A stretch of DNA of 64,000 nt from Saprospiraceae bacterium (GTDB lineage Bacteria; Bacteroidota; Bacteroidia; Chitinophagales; Saprospiraceae), in contig JADKGL010000027.1 of assembly GCA_016722295.1 (NCBI GenBank), positions 62,001 through 126,000 on the forward strand, in the 5' to 3' direction. Below the pieces are notes generated by a model. That model ran no database searches. It saw only the letters and a list, made by a program, of their open reading frames with translations, and was not told where the DNA came from. Shown piece by piece: positions 46,274 to 54,596 of this stretch. Made by a program: the position numbers and the translations under genes. The stretch's first letter is position 1. Every line of letters starts with the position of its first letter.

Positions 46274-47217
46274 ATGCTACCCAATTATTATAGAGGAAAA
46301 TTTGTAAACTTTGCTTTTATTTTTATTTTGATTTATGCTTTTCGTTGTAATGCACAATTTAGTAATTTATTTGCTTCCAATAATTCTAAATGGTCGCAAG
46401 TGTTAGCTACACAGGACCATTTGGCGCAGGTCAATTATTTTATTCAAATTGGGTGATTAAAGGAGACACAATCGTAGATGGGAAGCAACTCCAAAAATTT
46501 ATTTGGCTGGAAACATTAGACAGATGGATACGAATTGTTTACAGTTTTCAAAATTTGTATATGCCGATTCCAAATAGAGTTTATTTTGGTGATCGTCCTA
46601 GTAATTTAAAATTGACCTACGATTTCAATTTAAATGTAGGAGATAGTTTTCCAATAAATAGTTATTTTGACATGGGAAATTTTAATTATGTTCCTACAAT
46701 TTATTTCCCGAAAGTAATTGAAAGTTCTACAATTATTTATTTGGGTAAAAGCAGAAAAAAATTGTGTTTACCCCTGTAGGAGAACAACGATAGTTTGGGT
46801 TGAAGGTATTGGCGATTTTAATTATGGATTGGATGTACCTTATCCAACAGTAACACTTTTAATACCTTTCCAACCAGAAATGAATTTTTCTGTTTTTATG
46901 ATGGGGAAACTGTTCAAAGCAATGGCCTGTGTTTGTATAATAATTGTAATTCGACAAGAGTTGATGATGAAAGCAGAAAAATAGTTGATTATATTATTTA
47001 TCCTAATCCAACATGCACTGATCAAATCAATTTAATGACATCTATTCAATTTGATTGTTTCAGAATATATGATTCATTTGGAAAAACAATACCATTTAAC
47101 TTAAGCAAAGGATTGGATCAGTATAATTTCTAATTTTCAAATATTTCATCTGGTATATATCAGCTTATTGGAGTCAAGTGGAATCAATTTATGAGCAAGC
47201 AATTTAGAGTTGAATGA
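46274..47217 (+). pseudogene. Decayed T9SS-secreted protein gene
   Basis: Consecutive reading frames make one degraded protein. Signal peptide from 46274 (MLPNYYRGKFVNFAFIFILI, ending CNAQ), then SNLFASNNSKW. A shift near 46405 leads to SYTGPFGAGQLFYSNWVIKG and GDTIVDGKQLQKF. Further shifts occur near 46755-46790 (an A7 run) and 46900, reaching WVEGIGDFNYGLDVP. A final frame carries VDYIIYPNPTC, a T9SS-type C-terminal domain, which is cut by an in-frame TAA at about 47131 before its last strands (SSGIYQLIGVKW, SKQFRVE) and the TGA at 47215-47217. With at least three shifts and a stop this looks like genuine decay rather than one sequencing error. Confidence 0.75.
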
Positions 47218-47436
47218 TTTTATATTTTACTCTATAATGATTTAATTTTATTTTGAATCCAAAATCCGCATTAGAAATGAACTACATGAAAATCTGACTT
47301 CATATTTGTCATCGTTCTCTATTTTCGATCCTCAATGTAGGGATAGTTACACCTGGTGTATAAAATCTGCGAGCAATGCCAATTATTTTGTTATATGTTC
47401 ATTCGAATAAAGTTTCATGCGGAAATTGGTTGAAAT
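47218..47436. other. Intergenic region, nothing certain
   Basis: No open frame. The part around 47310-47390 is less AT-rich than the rest (TAGGGATAGTTACACCTGG and following) and could be part of an RNA or an old insertion, but I cannot identify it. Confidence 0.4.
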
Positions 47437-47584
47437 GTTTTGTCGCAAATTTAGCCCCGATAGTAAGGAGCTCCTGCGACTGGATAGCGGGACTGAGGTC
47501 GATCAAATGAGCTAAAATATGCCGCTCCTATTCGTTTTTTTCTGAATTTCCTTTGCATTTCTCAGATTCTTGCTATTTTCACAG
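47437..47584 (+). ncRNA. Structured intergenic element, copy B, upstream of formate dehydrogenase
   Basis: Second copy of the element at 46096. It contains TTAGCCCCGATAG and, 25 bases on, GGATAGCGGGACT. AGCCCCG can pair with CGGGACT over a closed stem with one mismatch, enclosing the palindrome AGGAGCTCCT. A T7 run (47535-47541) and TTCCTTTGCA follow. The layout resembles conserved intergenic RNA motifs reported in Bacteroidota such as Flavo-1, but this match is from memory and untested. It could be a leader, attenuator or mobile RNA-like repeat. Confidence 0.45.
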
Positions 47585-47585
47585 A

Positions 47586-48755
47586 ATGAAGACTTCTTAC
47601 CTCATTCCCGATATCACACCCAAAGTGAAATATGCGTCCATTAATGGGCAGAATTATGAGCTAAAAGCAGGAGAGTCTATACTCTCTTTTGTCAAGAGAC
47701 ATTTTGGGAAAGAGACTATACCAACACTTTGTGATGCTCCAAATCTTGAAGCCTTCGGCGCATGTAGAGTATGTAGTGTGGAAGTCTCAAGACCTGGAAA
47801 TGGTCAATCAAGAACAGTGGCTGCATGTCATACCCCTGTCGAGGAAGGAATGATCATTCAGACAGAATCAACTTCGATACAGTCTTTGCGAAAAAATATA
47901 ATCGAACTGGTCTTGACAGATCATCCTTTGGATTGCTTGACTTGTGAGGTGAATGGTAACTGTGAGCTACAAGATGTAGCCGCACGTGTTGGGATCCGTA
48001 AAGTGCGCTATCCTGAAGGCAAAAACCATCTCGATAGACAGAAAGATACAAGTCATCCTTACATGACTTCAGACCTGTCCAAATGCATCATGTGCTACCG
48101 ATGTGTTCGAGCTTGTGATGAAGTACAAGGTCAGTTGGTGCTTAGTGTGATGGGACGAGGATTCGACAGTCAGATTATCAAAGGAGCCAATGAGAGTTTT
48201 ATGGAGTCTGAATGTGTGAGTTGTGGTGCCTGTGCTCAGGCTTGCCCAACATCTGCGATTTCTGATGTGTTCCAAAGCAAGTCTTTGGTAGGTCAAGATA
48301 AAGTAAAGACCGTTTGTACTTATTGTGGTGTAGGCTGTAATCTTGAGGTAAGTGTAAAAAGTGGTAAAATCCTCAGTATCCAAGCGCCATATGATGCTGA
48401 AGTTAATCAAGGCCATACCTGTCTTAAAGGACGCTACGCCTTTAAGTTTTACAATCATCCTGAGCGACTGCAATATCCAATGATACGCAATGTGCAAGGT
48501 GAATTGGAACGCGCTACTTGGGATGAAGTTTATGACTACATTGCCAATAAGCTTAAAAAAATAAAGACAGAAAATGGTCCTGACTCAATTGCTGGTATAT
48601 CGTCTTCACGATGTACGAATGAAGAGAATTATTTGATGCAAAAATTCATTCGAGCAGTCATCGGGACAAACAATATCGATGGATGCGCTAGAGTCTGCCA
48701 CTCTCCTACAGCCCTTAGGAATGCAAAGGACTTTTGGTACAGGTGCAGCTACTAA
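47586..48755 (+). CDS. fdhA: Formate dehydrogenase alpha subunit, N-terminal part (frameshifted)
   Basis: N-terminal ~376 residues of a NuoG-like molybdenum/tungsten formate dehydrogenase. Order: [2Fe-2S] ferredoxin domain (LCDAPNLEAFGACRVCSVEV), NuoG-type His/Cys cluster (DHPLDCLTCEVNGNCEL), two [4Fe-4S] motifs (CIMCYRCVRACDEVQG, CVSCGACAQACPTSAI), then the molybdopterin domain cluster (VCTYCGVGC) and the active-site motif RVCHSPTA with Cys at about residue 371 (not selenocysteine). One extra base within CTTA (48714-48717) then shifts the frame. The true continuation is 48718-50328. The start at 47586 avoids an 11-codon extension that lies in the upstream repeat. Confidence 0.85.
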   Translation: MKTSYLIPDITPKVKYASINGQNYELKAGESILSFVKRHFGKETIPTLCDAPNLEAFGACRVCSVEVSRPGNGQSRTVAACHTPVEEGMIIQTESTSIQSLRKNIIELVLTDHPLDCLTCEVNGNCELQDVAARVGIRKVRYPEGKNHLDRQKDTSHPYMTSDLSKCIMCYRCVRACDEVQGQLVLSVMGRGFDSQIIKGANESFMESECVSCGACAQACPTSAISDVFQSKSLVGQDKVKTVCTYCGVGCNLEVSVKSGKILSIQAPYDAEVNQGHTCLKGRYAFKFYNHPERLQYPMIRNVQGELERATWDEVYDYIANKLKKIKTENGPDSIAGISSSRCTNEENYLMQKFIRAVIGTNNIDGCARVCHSPTALRNAKDFWYRCSY

Positions 48756-50328
48756 TAGCATCGCCGATATAAAACTCACTGAAGCTATTCTGGTCATTGG
48801 AGCTAATCCAACAGAAGGACATCCTGTCACCGGCGCAAAGCTCAGACAATTCGCCATGAAAGGCAAGACAACTATAGTCATCGATCCTCGCCGAACTGAA
48901 ATCGCTAAATACGCAACCCATCATCTTCAATTAAGGCCTGGTACGAATGTAGCAGTGCTCAACATGATGATTTACTATATCGTCAGTGAAAATCTATATG
49001 ATAAGAATTTCATAGGATCTAGGACAGAAGGTTTTGAAGATTTTGTAGAGAATATCATGAAGCTCAATATTGACGAATTGGAAGCTGTTTCTGGCGTTCC
49101 TCGAGAACAAGCTCGCTCAGCAGCCATTGCTTATGCTACTGCCAAACTAGCAATGAGTTTCCATGGTCTTGGAGTAACCGAACATTATCAAGGAACATAT
49201 ACAGTAATGTTGATCGCAGACTTAGCTATGCTTACTGGCAATATCGGAAAACCAGGTTGCGGTGTCAATCCATTGCGTGGACAAAACAATGTACAAGGAA
49301 TGGCAGATATGGGCGTTCAACCTTATCAAGGCGCTGGATATTTGGATCATACAAAACCTGAGATACAGGAGCTATATTCTAAATTCTACGGAGCTCAAGT
49401 GCCTTTACCGGCTGGTATGAAAATACCAGATATGTATGAAGCCGCTATCGCAGGAAAACTTAAAGCGATGTATGTGATCGGTGAGGACATGGTTCAATCA
49501 GATCCCAATACGTATCATGTGATGAAGGCGCTAAAAAATCTTGACCTTCTCATAGTACAAGAGCTATTCATGACAGAGACTTGTAAGTTGGCTCATGTCC
49601 TCCTACCAGGAGCTTCATTCTTAGAAAAAGAAGGCACATTCACCAATGGTGAACGCCGCATTCAAAAAGTACAGAAAGTGGTAGCGCCTATTGGAGAAGC
49701 CAAAGCTGATGGTCAGATCGTCATAGACCTCATGAATCGCATGGGTTATAAACAAGCGGATTACACTGCCAAAACTATGCTTGAAGAGATCTCTCAGATC
49801 GTTCCATTTTTTGCAGGTGTGAAGTGGGAGAATCTAGGAGACTATGGCAAACAATGGCCTGTGGCAGCAGATGGTACAGATACGCAGATATTACATCTTA
49901 CAGAATTCAAACGAGGTAAAGGTCAGTTCGTCTTCCGCGAATATATAGAGACTCCAGAGATCCTAGAATACGCAGAAGAATATCCATACATTCTCACAAC
50001 CAATCGTGTTCTAGAACATTATAACGCAGGGACAATGACACGTCGCACTGGTAATGCAGAAATCATCACAGAGGATTTGCTACTCATTCATCCGAATGAT
50101 GCAGCCAAGAATGATATTCAAGAACATGATCCTGTCATCATAGAATCCGCGCGTGGTAAAATCACTGTCAACGCACATCTCACTGACGAAGTGAAACAAG
50201 GTGTGGTGAGTACAACATTTCACTTTCCAGAACTCTTTGTAAACATCGTCACTTCTTCAGTGCATGATAGTATTGCAAAATGTCCTGAGTATAAGGTGGT
50301 TTGTGTGAAGGTGAGGAAGGGTGGTTAA
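48679..50328 (+). CDS. fdhA: Formate dehydrogenase alpha subunit, C-terminal part (frameshifted)
   Basis: Continuation of the enzyme. True homology starts around LGMQRTFGTGAATNS at 48718; the apparent ATG at 48679 is only an artefact of the shift. It holds the bis-MGD domains: SIADIKLTEAILVIGANPTEGHPV, IVIDPRRTEIAKYATHHLQL, the GNIGKPGCGVNPLRGQNNVQG loop with its cofactor contacts, GTFTNGERRIQ, and the C-terminal molydopterin-dinucleotide barrel (TNRVLEHYNAGTMTRR, HPNDAAKN). Joined, the protein would be about 913 residues, the normal length for soluble NAD-linked-type alpha subunits. No fdsB/fdsG or ferredoxin partner is adjacent, so the electron acceptor is unknown. Higher G+C than its surroundings by eye, like the kor operon. 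Confidence 0.85.
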   Translation: MDALESATLLQPLGMQRTFGTGAATNSIADIKLTEAILVIGANPTEGHPVTGAKLRQFAMKGKTTIVIDPRRTEIAKYATHHLQLRPGTNVAVLNMMIYYIVSENLYDKNFIGSRTEGFEDFVENIMKLNIDELEAVSGVPREQARSAAIAYATAKLAMSFHGLGVTEHYQGTYTVMLIADLAMLTGNIGKPGCGVNPLRGQNNVQGMADMGVQPYQGAGYLDHTKPEIQELYSKFYGAQVPLPAGMKIPDMYEAAIAGKLKAMYVIGEDMVQSDPNTYHVMKALKNLDLLIVQELFMTETCKLAHVLLPGASFLEKEGTFTNGERRIQKVQKVVAPIGEAKADGQIVIDLMNRMGYKQADYTAKTMLEEISQIVPFFAGVKWENLGDYGKQWPVAADGTDTQILHLTEFKRGKGQFVFREYIETPEILEYAEEYPYILTTNRVLEHYNAGTMTRRTGNAEIITEDLLLIHPNDAAKNDIQEHDPVIIESARGKITVNAHLTDEVKQGVVSTTFHFPELFVNIVTSSVHDSIAKCPEYKVVCVKVRKGG

Positions 50329-50331
50329 TTA

Positions 50332-50378
50332 GATAATTGGTTAATGTGATAATTAGTTAATGTGATAATTGGATGTAA
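50332..50378. repeat. Short 16-bp tandem repeat in a gene gap
   Basis: Three consecutive units beginning GATAATTGGTTAATGT, GATAATTAGTTAATGT and GATAATTGGATGTAAG. Part of a low-complexity filler between convergent genes, like those at 2005-2090 and 31391-31489. Confidence 0.6.
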
Positions 50379-50444
50379 GTGATAAGTTAAAGTGCGTGTA
50401 ATAAGTCAAGGTTATGCAGCAATTTAAAAGCTTATTATTACTTA

Positions 50445-51842
50445 CTACTTTCCACTTACTACTATTTTATTTAGTTCGATGAGTTCAGAAATTTGTGAGT
50501 CTGAATTTATTGATGATTTATTATTACTCCATTCTTGAATTTGTTGATTTAATTGTGAGAGATTTATTGCTTTTGTTTTAAATTTAGCTAGTGCGATCAT
50601 CCAAGGAATATTTGGACGATACAGAGAATTGCTTTGATAGCTTGCATCCAATTCTACTAGATGACATGACTGAGCAATTTTCAATAAATCTTGATATTCT
50701 TTGTTGAGGAGTAGCGCTTTAAAATATGCGGAAAAGAAAAGGTGCCATCGATGTTCAAGGATTTCTTTTCTAAAGGCGCGATAAAAAATAAATGCATGTG
50801 TTTGTGCTTGTTGATATTTTTTAAGATCGATGTATGCAAATATAGTGAATGCGGCATGTCCTATTTTATTGTGATCGTTGCTGCTTTGTTTTGCAATAGT
50901 ATTTGCAAGTTTTAAGGAGTCTAAGGCATCTGCGGGACGATTGGCACGTAACAGAACTGCAGCAAGATTATTAATATAATATAGATAATCATTGTTGATT
51001 ATTTTAATAGATTGATATCCATAAAAAATGGCTTGGTTTAAATTTTTAAAATAAGTATGATAGAGTACAAATTGGCTATAAAAATTACTTAATATTCTTT
51101 TAGAATAAAATTTACCTGAGCAAATGTTTTTTTCAAAATCATGAAAATGATTCTTCAGAGGTTCATAATTTTTTCTATTGTGAGAGATGAAGATTAATCT
51201 TATCCATGTTAATATTCGACTTTGTCCATCAAGAAGTTCGTTGAAGAAAATTTCACTTAACCAATCGAACCATTGGTCATTTGTCTCAGCATTTTTTATA
51301 TAATGTTCTACGATTTCAACAGAAGATGCATTGAGTTTGTCATTGATTGTTTTGGCATAATTATATTCTAATTCATGTTGATTCAAATAATTTTGGACGA
51401 GATGAAAATCTTTAAGTTTCATTCTGATCGAAAGATAATGGCGATAAATTCGCGCCAACTCATAGAGCTTGATGAAGTGAAAATGATTGGAACTTGAATG
51501 TTTAAACATTTGTAAACAAAGCTTTTCTTGATCCTTTTCAATTTTGTCTAAGAGAATAGCCTGTTCCCAAGATTGAATTCTTTCTAGTATTTTATCTACA
51601 TCATGCGCTTCGAGAATTTGAGTGCATTTTTGTTTGACGAAACTGTATTTTCTTTTATCAAAATACTCAGGAAATTTTTCTTGTTTATCAATTTTGGATG
51701 CGTTCCTCAATAGAATCTGCAATATTTGATTTTTTTCAGCATCTTCAAATTTGCAATATTGACGCAGAAGTTCTGCTTCAATTGGAAGCAATGATTTTGC
51801 AAATTCATTAAATTTGGTGAATTTATTTTCTATTTGCTCCAA
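50445..51842 (-). CDS. Hypothetical helical-repeat (TPR-like) protein
   Basis: 465 residues, no signal peptide or membrane segment, almost entirely alpha-helical. The middle and C-terminal parts show weak tetratricopeptide-like periodicity (NQAIFYGYQSIKIIN, YYINNLAAVLLRANRPADALDSLKLAN, KYQQAQTHAFIFYRAF). Rich in Asn, Lys and aromatic residues. It resembles the many solitary TPR-like proteins of Bacteroidota whose role is unknown, and may be a protein-interaction scaffold. It stands alone: divergent from the symporter gene and convergent with the formate dehydrogenase gene. Confidence 0.6.
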   Translation of the reverse strand: MEQIENKFTKFNEFAKSLLPIEAELLRQYCKFEDAEKNQILQILLRNASKIDKQEKFPEYFDKRKYSFVKQKCTQILEAHDVDKILERIQSWEQAILLDKIEKDQEKLCLQMFKHSSSNHFHFIKLYELARIYRHYLSIRMKLKDFHLVQNYLNQHELEYNYAKTINDKLNASSVEIVEHYIKNAETNDQWFDWLSEIFFNELLDGQSRILTWIRLIFISHNRKNYEPLKNHFHDFEKNICSGKFYSKRILSNFYSQFVLYHTYFKNLNQAIFYGYQSIKIINNDYLYYINNLAAVLLRANRPADALDSLKLANTIAKQSSNDHNKIGHAAFTIFAYIDLKKYQQAQTHAFIFYRAFRKEILEHRWHLFFSAYFKALLLNKEYQDLLKIAQSCHLVELDASYQSNSLYRPNIPWMIALAKFKTKAINLSQLNQQIQEWSNNKSSINSDSQISELIELNKIVVSGK

Positions 51843-52091
51843 TATCTCTTTTTTACGATTTGCAGTCAGTCAGACAATCAATTTAAAGAATAGAGCTTTT
51901 CTTAGTTACTTTAAGAGCAAATATAAAACTCATTTTTTACTTATAATCACATTTATATAAAATTAATTTAAATAATTGATAATTAATAAGATATGTTTAT
52001 TTTATTGTAAAAGTCACATCATTTTTATTCAAGCCATTTCAATACTTGATGGAGAAAACTGCGATATTAGCAACGTGATAGAATCAACTTT

Positions 52092-53585
52092 ATGAATTTG
52101 GGATATACAGAAGTCTGTATTGTTGTATTAAGTATTTATGTGGTGGTGACCATATATTTCTCATTACGTGGTATGAAGCAAACTTCTACAATGAAGGATT
52201 ATGCTTTAGGCAAAGGATTTTCTCCATGGATCGTTGCGCTATCATTAGCAGCGAGTATAACAAGCGCCGCTACGTTTATCATTAATCCGGGATTTGTAGC
52301 AATGTATGGTTGGAGTGCTTTTTTAGCCATGTCCGTGATGTTGCCTTTGGGATTGTATATATCACTGGTGGTATTGAGCAAGAGCTTTCGCGCGATGGGA
52401 TTGCAGTCAGAATCTTTGACCTTGTCTCAGTGGGTCGGCAAACGTTTCGACAGTAAAGCATTTTCTATTTATATGGCTTGTCTGTCTTTATTGCTTATCA
52501 CTTTTATTGTGTTGATTTGTGTAGGATTGACCAAAGTATTAGCCAATGCTTTATCGGCTCCTGAGACTTGGGTTTTGATTTGTACAGTACTATTTGTGTT
52601 TGGATATATGATGGTAGGAGGTGCGAATACTATGGTTTATACCAATATGATTCAAGCTATATTGATGATCATCGTTGCATTGATGTTATTGTATTCTGGC
52701 AGAGAACATTTTGAACAAGGCATCTCAGGATTTTGGTCAAAAGTGAATGCGTTGGATCCCAATATGGCGACTTCATTCAATCCTATAAGTCCATTATTTC
52801 GAGATGCATTTGAAGTGATGTTTTGCAATTTTATTGTAGGTATTGCAGTAGTATGTCAGCCACATATTATTACGAGATCCTTGATGCTGAAGTCGGATAA
52901 AGATGTCAATAAATATTTGCTCATAGCGATTGTTGTTGAAAGCATATTTTTTGCAGTATTGTTTGCAGGATTTTATGCTCGATTTGAATTTCCGGAAATG
53001 AAAAATGGTGATACCGTTTTGAAGATAGACAGTGTTTTTTCAGCATATGTGATCAAGGAGTTTTCTGTTTATACAGGTATCATAGTAATCATGGGATTGA
53101 TTGCAGCAGGGATCTCTACACTAGAAGGATTGATCCAATCTTTATCTTCCACGATTACCAATGATCTTATTTTAGTTTTTTCAAAAAAAGAAAGAAGTTC
53201 TAAGCAAATATCGAACATCAATAAAATAGTCATTGCAATATTGGGAATCATTGCAATCTTAGTGAGTTTATATCAATTGAAGAATCCAAATCTCAGTGTA
53301 GGAATTCTAGCACAGAATGGTGTGTATGCATTTTTTTCAGCTGCATTTGTGCCAGTATTATTTGGTATTTTTGTGAAAACTGCAAAAAAACAAGCAGTAA
53401 TTATTGCATCAGTAACTGCTATCCTTGTTCATTTCTCTGTATATTATCTGAACTTAAGTTATTATACATCAAGCGTTGTTAAAAACCCTGCTGTCGCTGC
53501 GACTTATGCTATTTTATCATCTGTAGCCATTGCCATTATTTTGCAAATTTTTCTTCCTTCACCAAGCAAGAAGCATAAAGTATGA
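52092..53585 (+). CDS. Sodium:solute symporter (SSS) family transporter
   Basis: 497 residues with about 13 membrane helices. Family features: an N-terminal helix, the loop MKDYALGKGFSPWIVALSLAASITSAATFI (residues 35-63, with the Na+-site serines), GWSAFLAMSVMLPLG, and the signature region GANTMVYTNMIQAILMI (about residues 176-192). The C-terminus is short and basic (PSKKHKV). It is closest in appearance to the pantothenate/proline/monocarboxylate branch, but the substrate is not determinable by reading. Its stop overlaps the start of the KAS-III-like gene by 4 bases (ATGA), so transport is probably linked to the acyl-processing enzymes that follow. Confidence 0.85.
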   Translation: MNLGYTEVCIVVLSIYVVVTIYFSLRGMKQTSTMKDYALGKGFSPWIVALSLAASITSAATFIINPGFVAMYGWSAFLAMSVMLPLGLYISLVVLSKSFRAMGLQSESLTLSQWVGKRFDSKAFSIYMACLSLLLITFIVLICVGLTKVLANALSAPETWVLICTVLFVFGYMMVGGANTMVYTNMIQAILMIIVALMLLYSGREHFEQGISGFWSKVNALDPNMATSFNPISPLFRDAFEVMFCNFIVGIAVVCQPHIITRSLMLKSDKDVNKYLLIAIVVESIFFAVLFAGFYARFEFPEMKNGDTVLKIDSVFSAYVIKEFSVYTGIIVIMGLIAAGISTLEGLIQSLSSTITNDLILVFSKKERSSKQISNINKIVIAILGIIAILVSLYQLKNPNLSVGILAQNGVYAFFSAAFVPVLFGIFVKTAKKQAVIIASVTAILVHFSVYYLNLSYYTSSVVKNPAVAATYAILSSVAIAIILQIFLPSPSKKHKV

Positions 53586-54577
53586 ATCAACGAAATGCAC
53601 ATATCATAGCGACTGGATCTTATGCACCTGAAAGAGTTGTACCAAATTCTTATTTCAATGAATTGTTGGGAGAAGATGTTGACACATGGTTGAAAGAACA
53701 TGTACAGATCTATTCTCGCAGATGGTGTTCAGAATATGAAAGTACAGCGGATCTTGTTGAACAAGCTTGTAGGAATGCACTGACTGCTGCTAAGATTTCA
53801 CCTGATGATATTGATCTTTTGATCGTAGCGACTGATACACCAGAGTATATATCACCATCGACTGCTTCAGTTGTTCAATATCGCTTGGGACTGCATCACG
53901 CTGCGACATTTGATGTCAATACAGCCTGTGCAGGATTTGTTGCAGCAATGGACATAGCAGTAAAATTCATTAAAGCAGATGAACATTACAATAATGTATT
54001 AGTTGTAGGTGCTTACGCAATGAGCAAATACCTGCAAGAGAAAGATAAAAAAACAATTACACTATTTGCAGATGGCGCAGGTGCTGCTATATTGCAAAGC
54101 AAATCAGAATTGACGAAAGGATATCGGCAAAGTAAAATGTTGACCAAAGGTGAATATCATGACTGGATGGGGATTTATGGGGGTGCATCAAAGTTTCCAG
54201 TGAATGAACTTACATTGCAAAATAAATCACACCAATTACATTTTATAAAAAAAATTCCCCCAGCTTTAAATACTCAAATTTGGAGTGAAATGATTAAAGA
54301 AATTTGTGAAAGAGAACAAATACAAGTAACGGATGTACAACATTTTTTCTTTACTCAGATTAATATAAATTCCATATACGATACAATGGATGCACTTGGT
54401 GTAGACAGATATAGAGCCGCAACAATTATGCATGAGTATGGATATACAGGTTCTGCTTGTATTCCAATGGCATTGGATCAATGGATGAAGTCGAATAGAA
54501 TCGGTGAAGGAGAATATTTGATTTTTATGGGTTCTGGAGGAGGATTAGCTTTCGGAGCATCTTTGTTTAAAATGTAA
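53582..54577 (+). CDS. KAS-III (FabH)-like thiolase-fold enzyme, atypical active site
   Basis: 331 residues of the 3-oxoacyl-ACP synthase III fold. The nucleophilic cysteine is present (DVNTACAGF, C116). The other two triad positions are not. Where FabH has HQAN, this protein has TQIN (FFFTQININSI, Thr at about 258). Where FabH has GNTS, it has GYTG (EYGYTGSACIP, Tyr at about 287). The C-terminal GGGLAFGA loop is normal. Loss of His and Asn argues against decarboxylative condensation and suggests an acyl-transferase or a different condensation, as in other divergent KAS-III-like enzymes. Context: overlaps the symporter gene and is followed 19 bases later by an acyl-CoA ligase. A housekeeping fabH role is unlikely. 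Confidence 0.82.
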   Translation: MNQRNAHIIATGSYAPERVVPNSYFNELLGEDVDTWLKEHVQIYSRRWCSEYESTADLVEQACRNALTAAKISPDDIDLLIVATDTPEYISPSTASVVQYRLGLHHAATFDVNTACAGFVAAMDIAVKFIKADEHYNNVLVVGAYAMSKYLQEKDKKTITLFADGAGAAILQSKSELTKGYRQSKMLTKGEYHDWMGIYGGASKFPVNELTLQNKSHQLHFIKKIPPALNTQIWSEMIKEICEREQIQVTDVQHFFFTQININSIYDTMDALGVDRYRAATIMHEYGYTGSACIPMALDQWMKSNRIGEGEYLIFMGSGGGLAFGASLFKM

Positions 54578-54596
54578 AAAGTAAATTCGAATAAAT

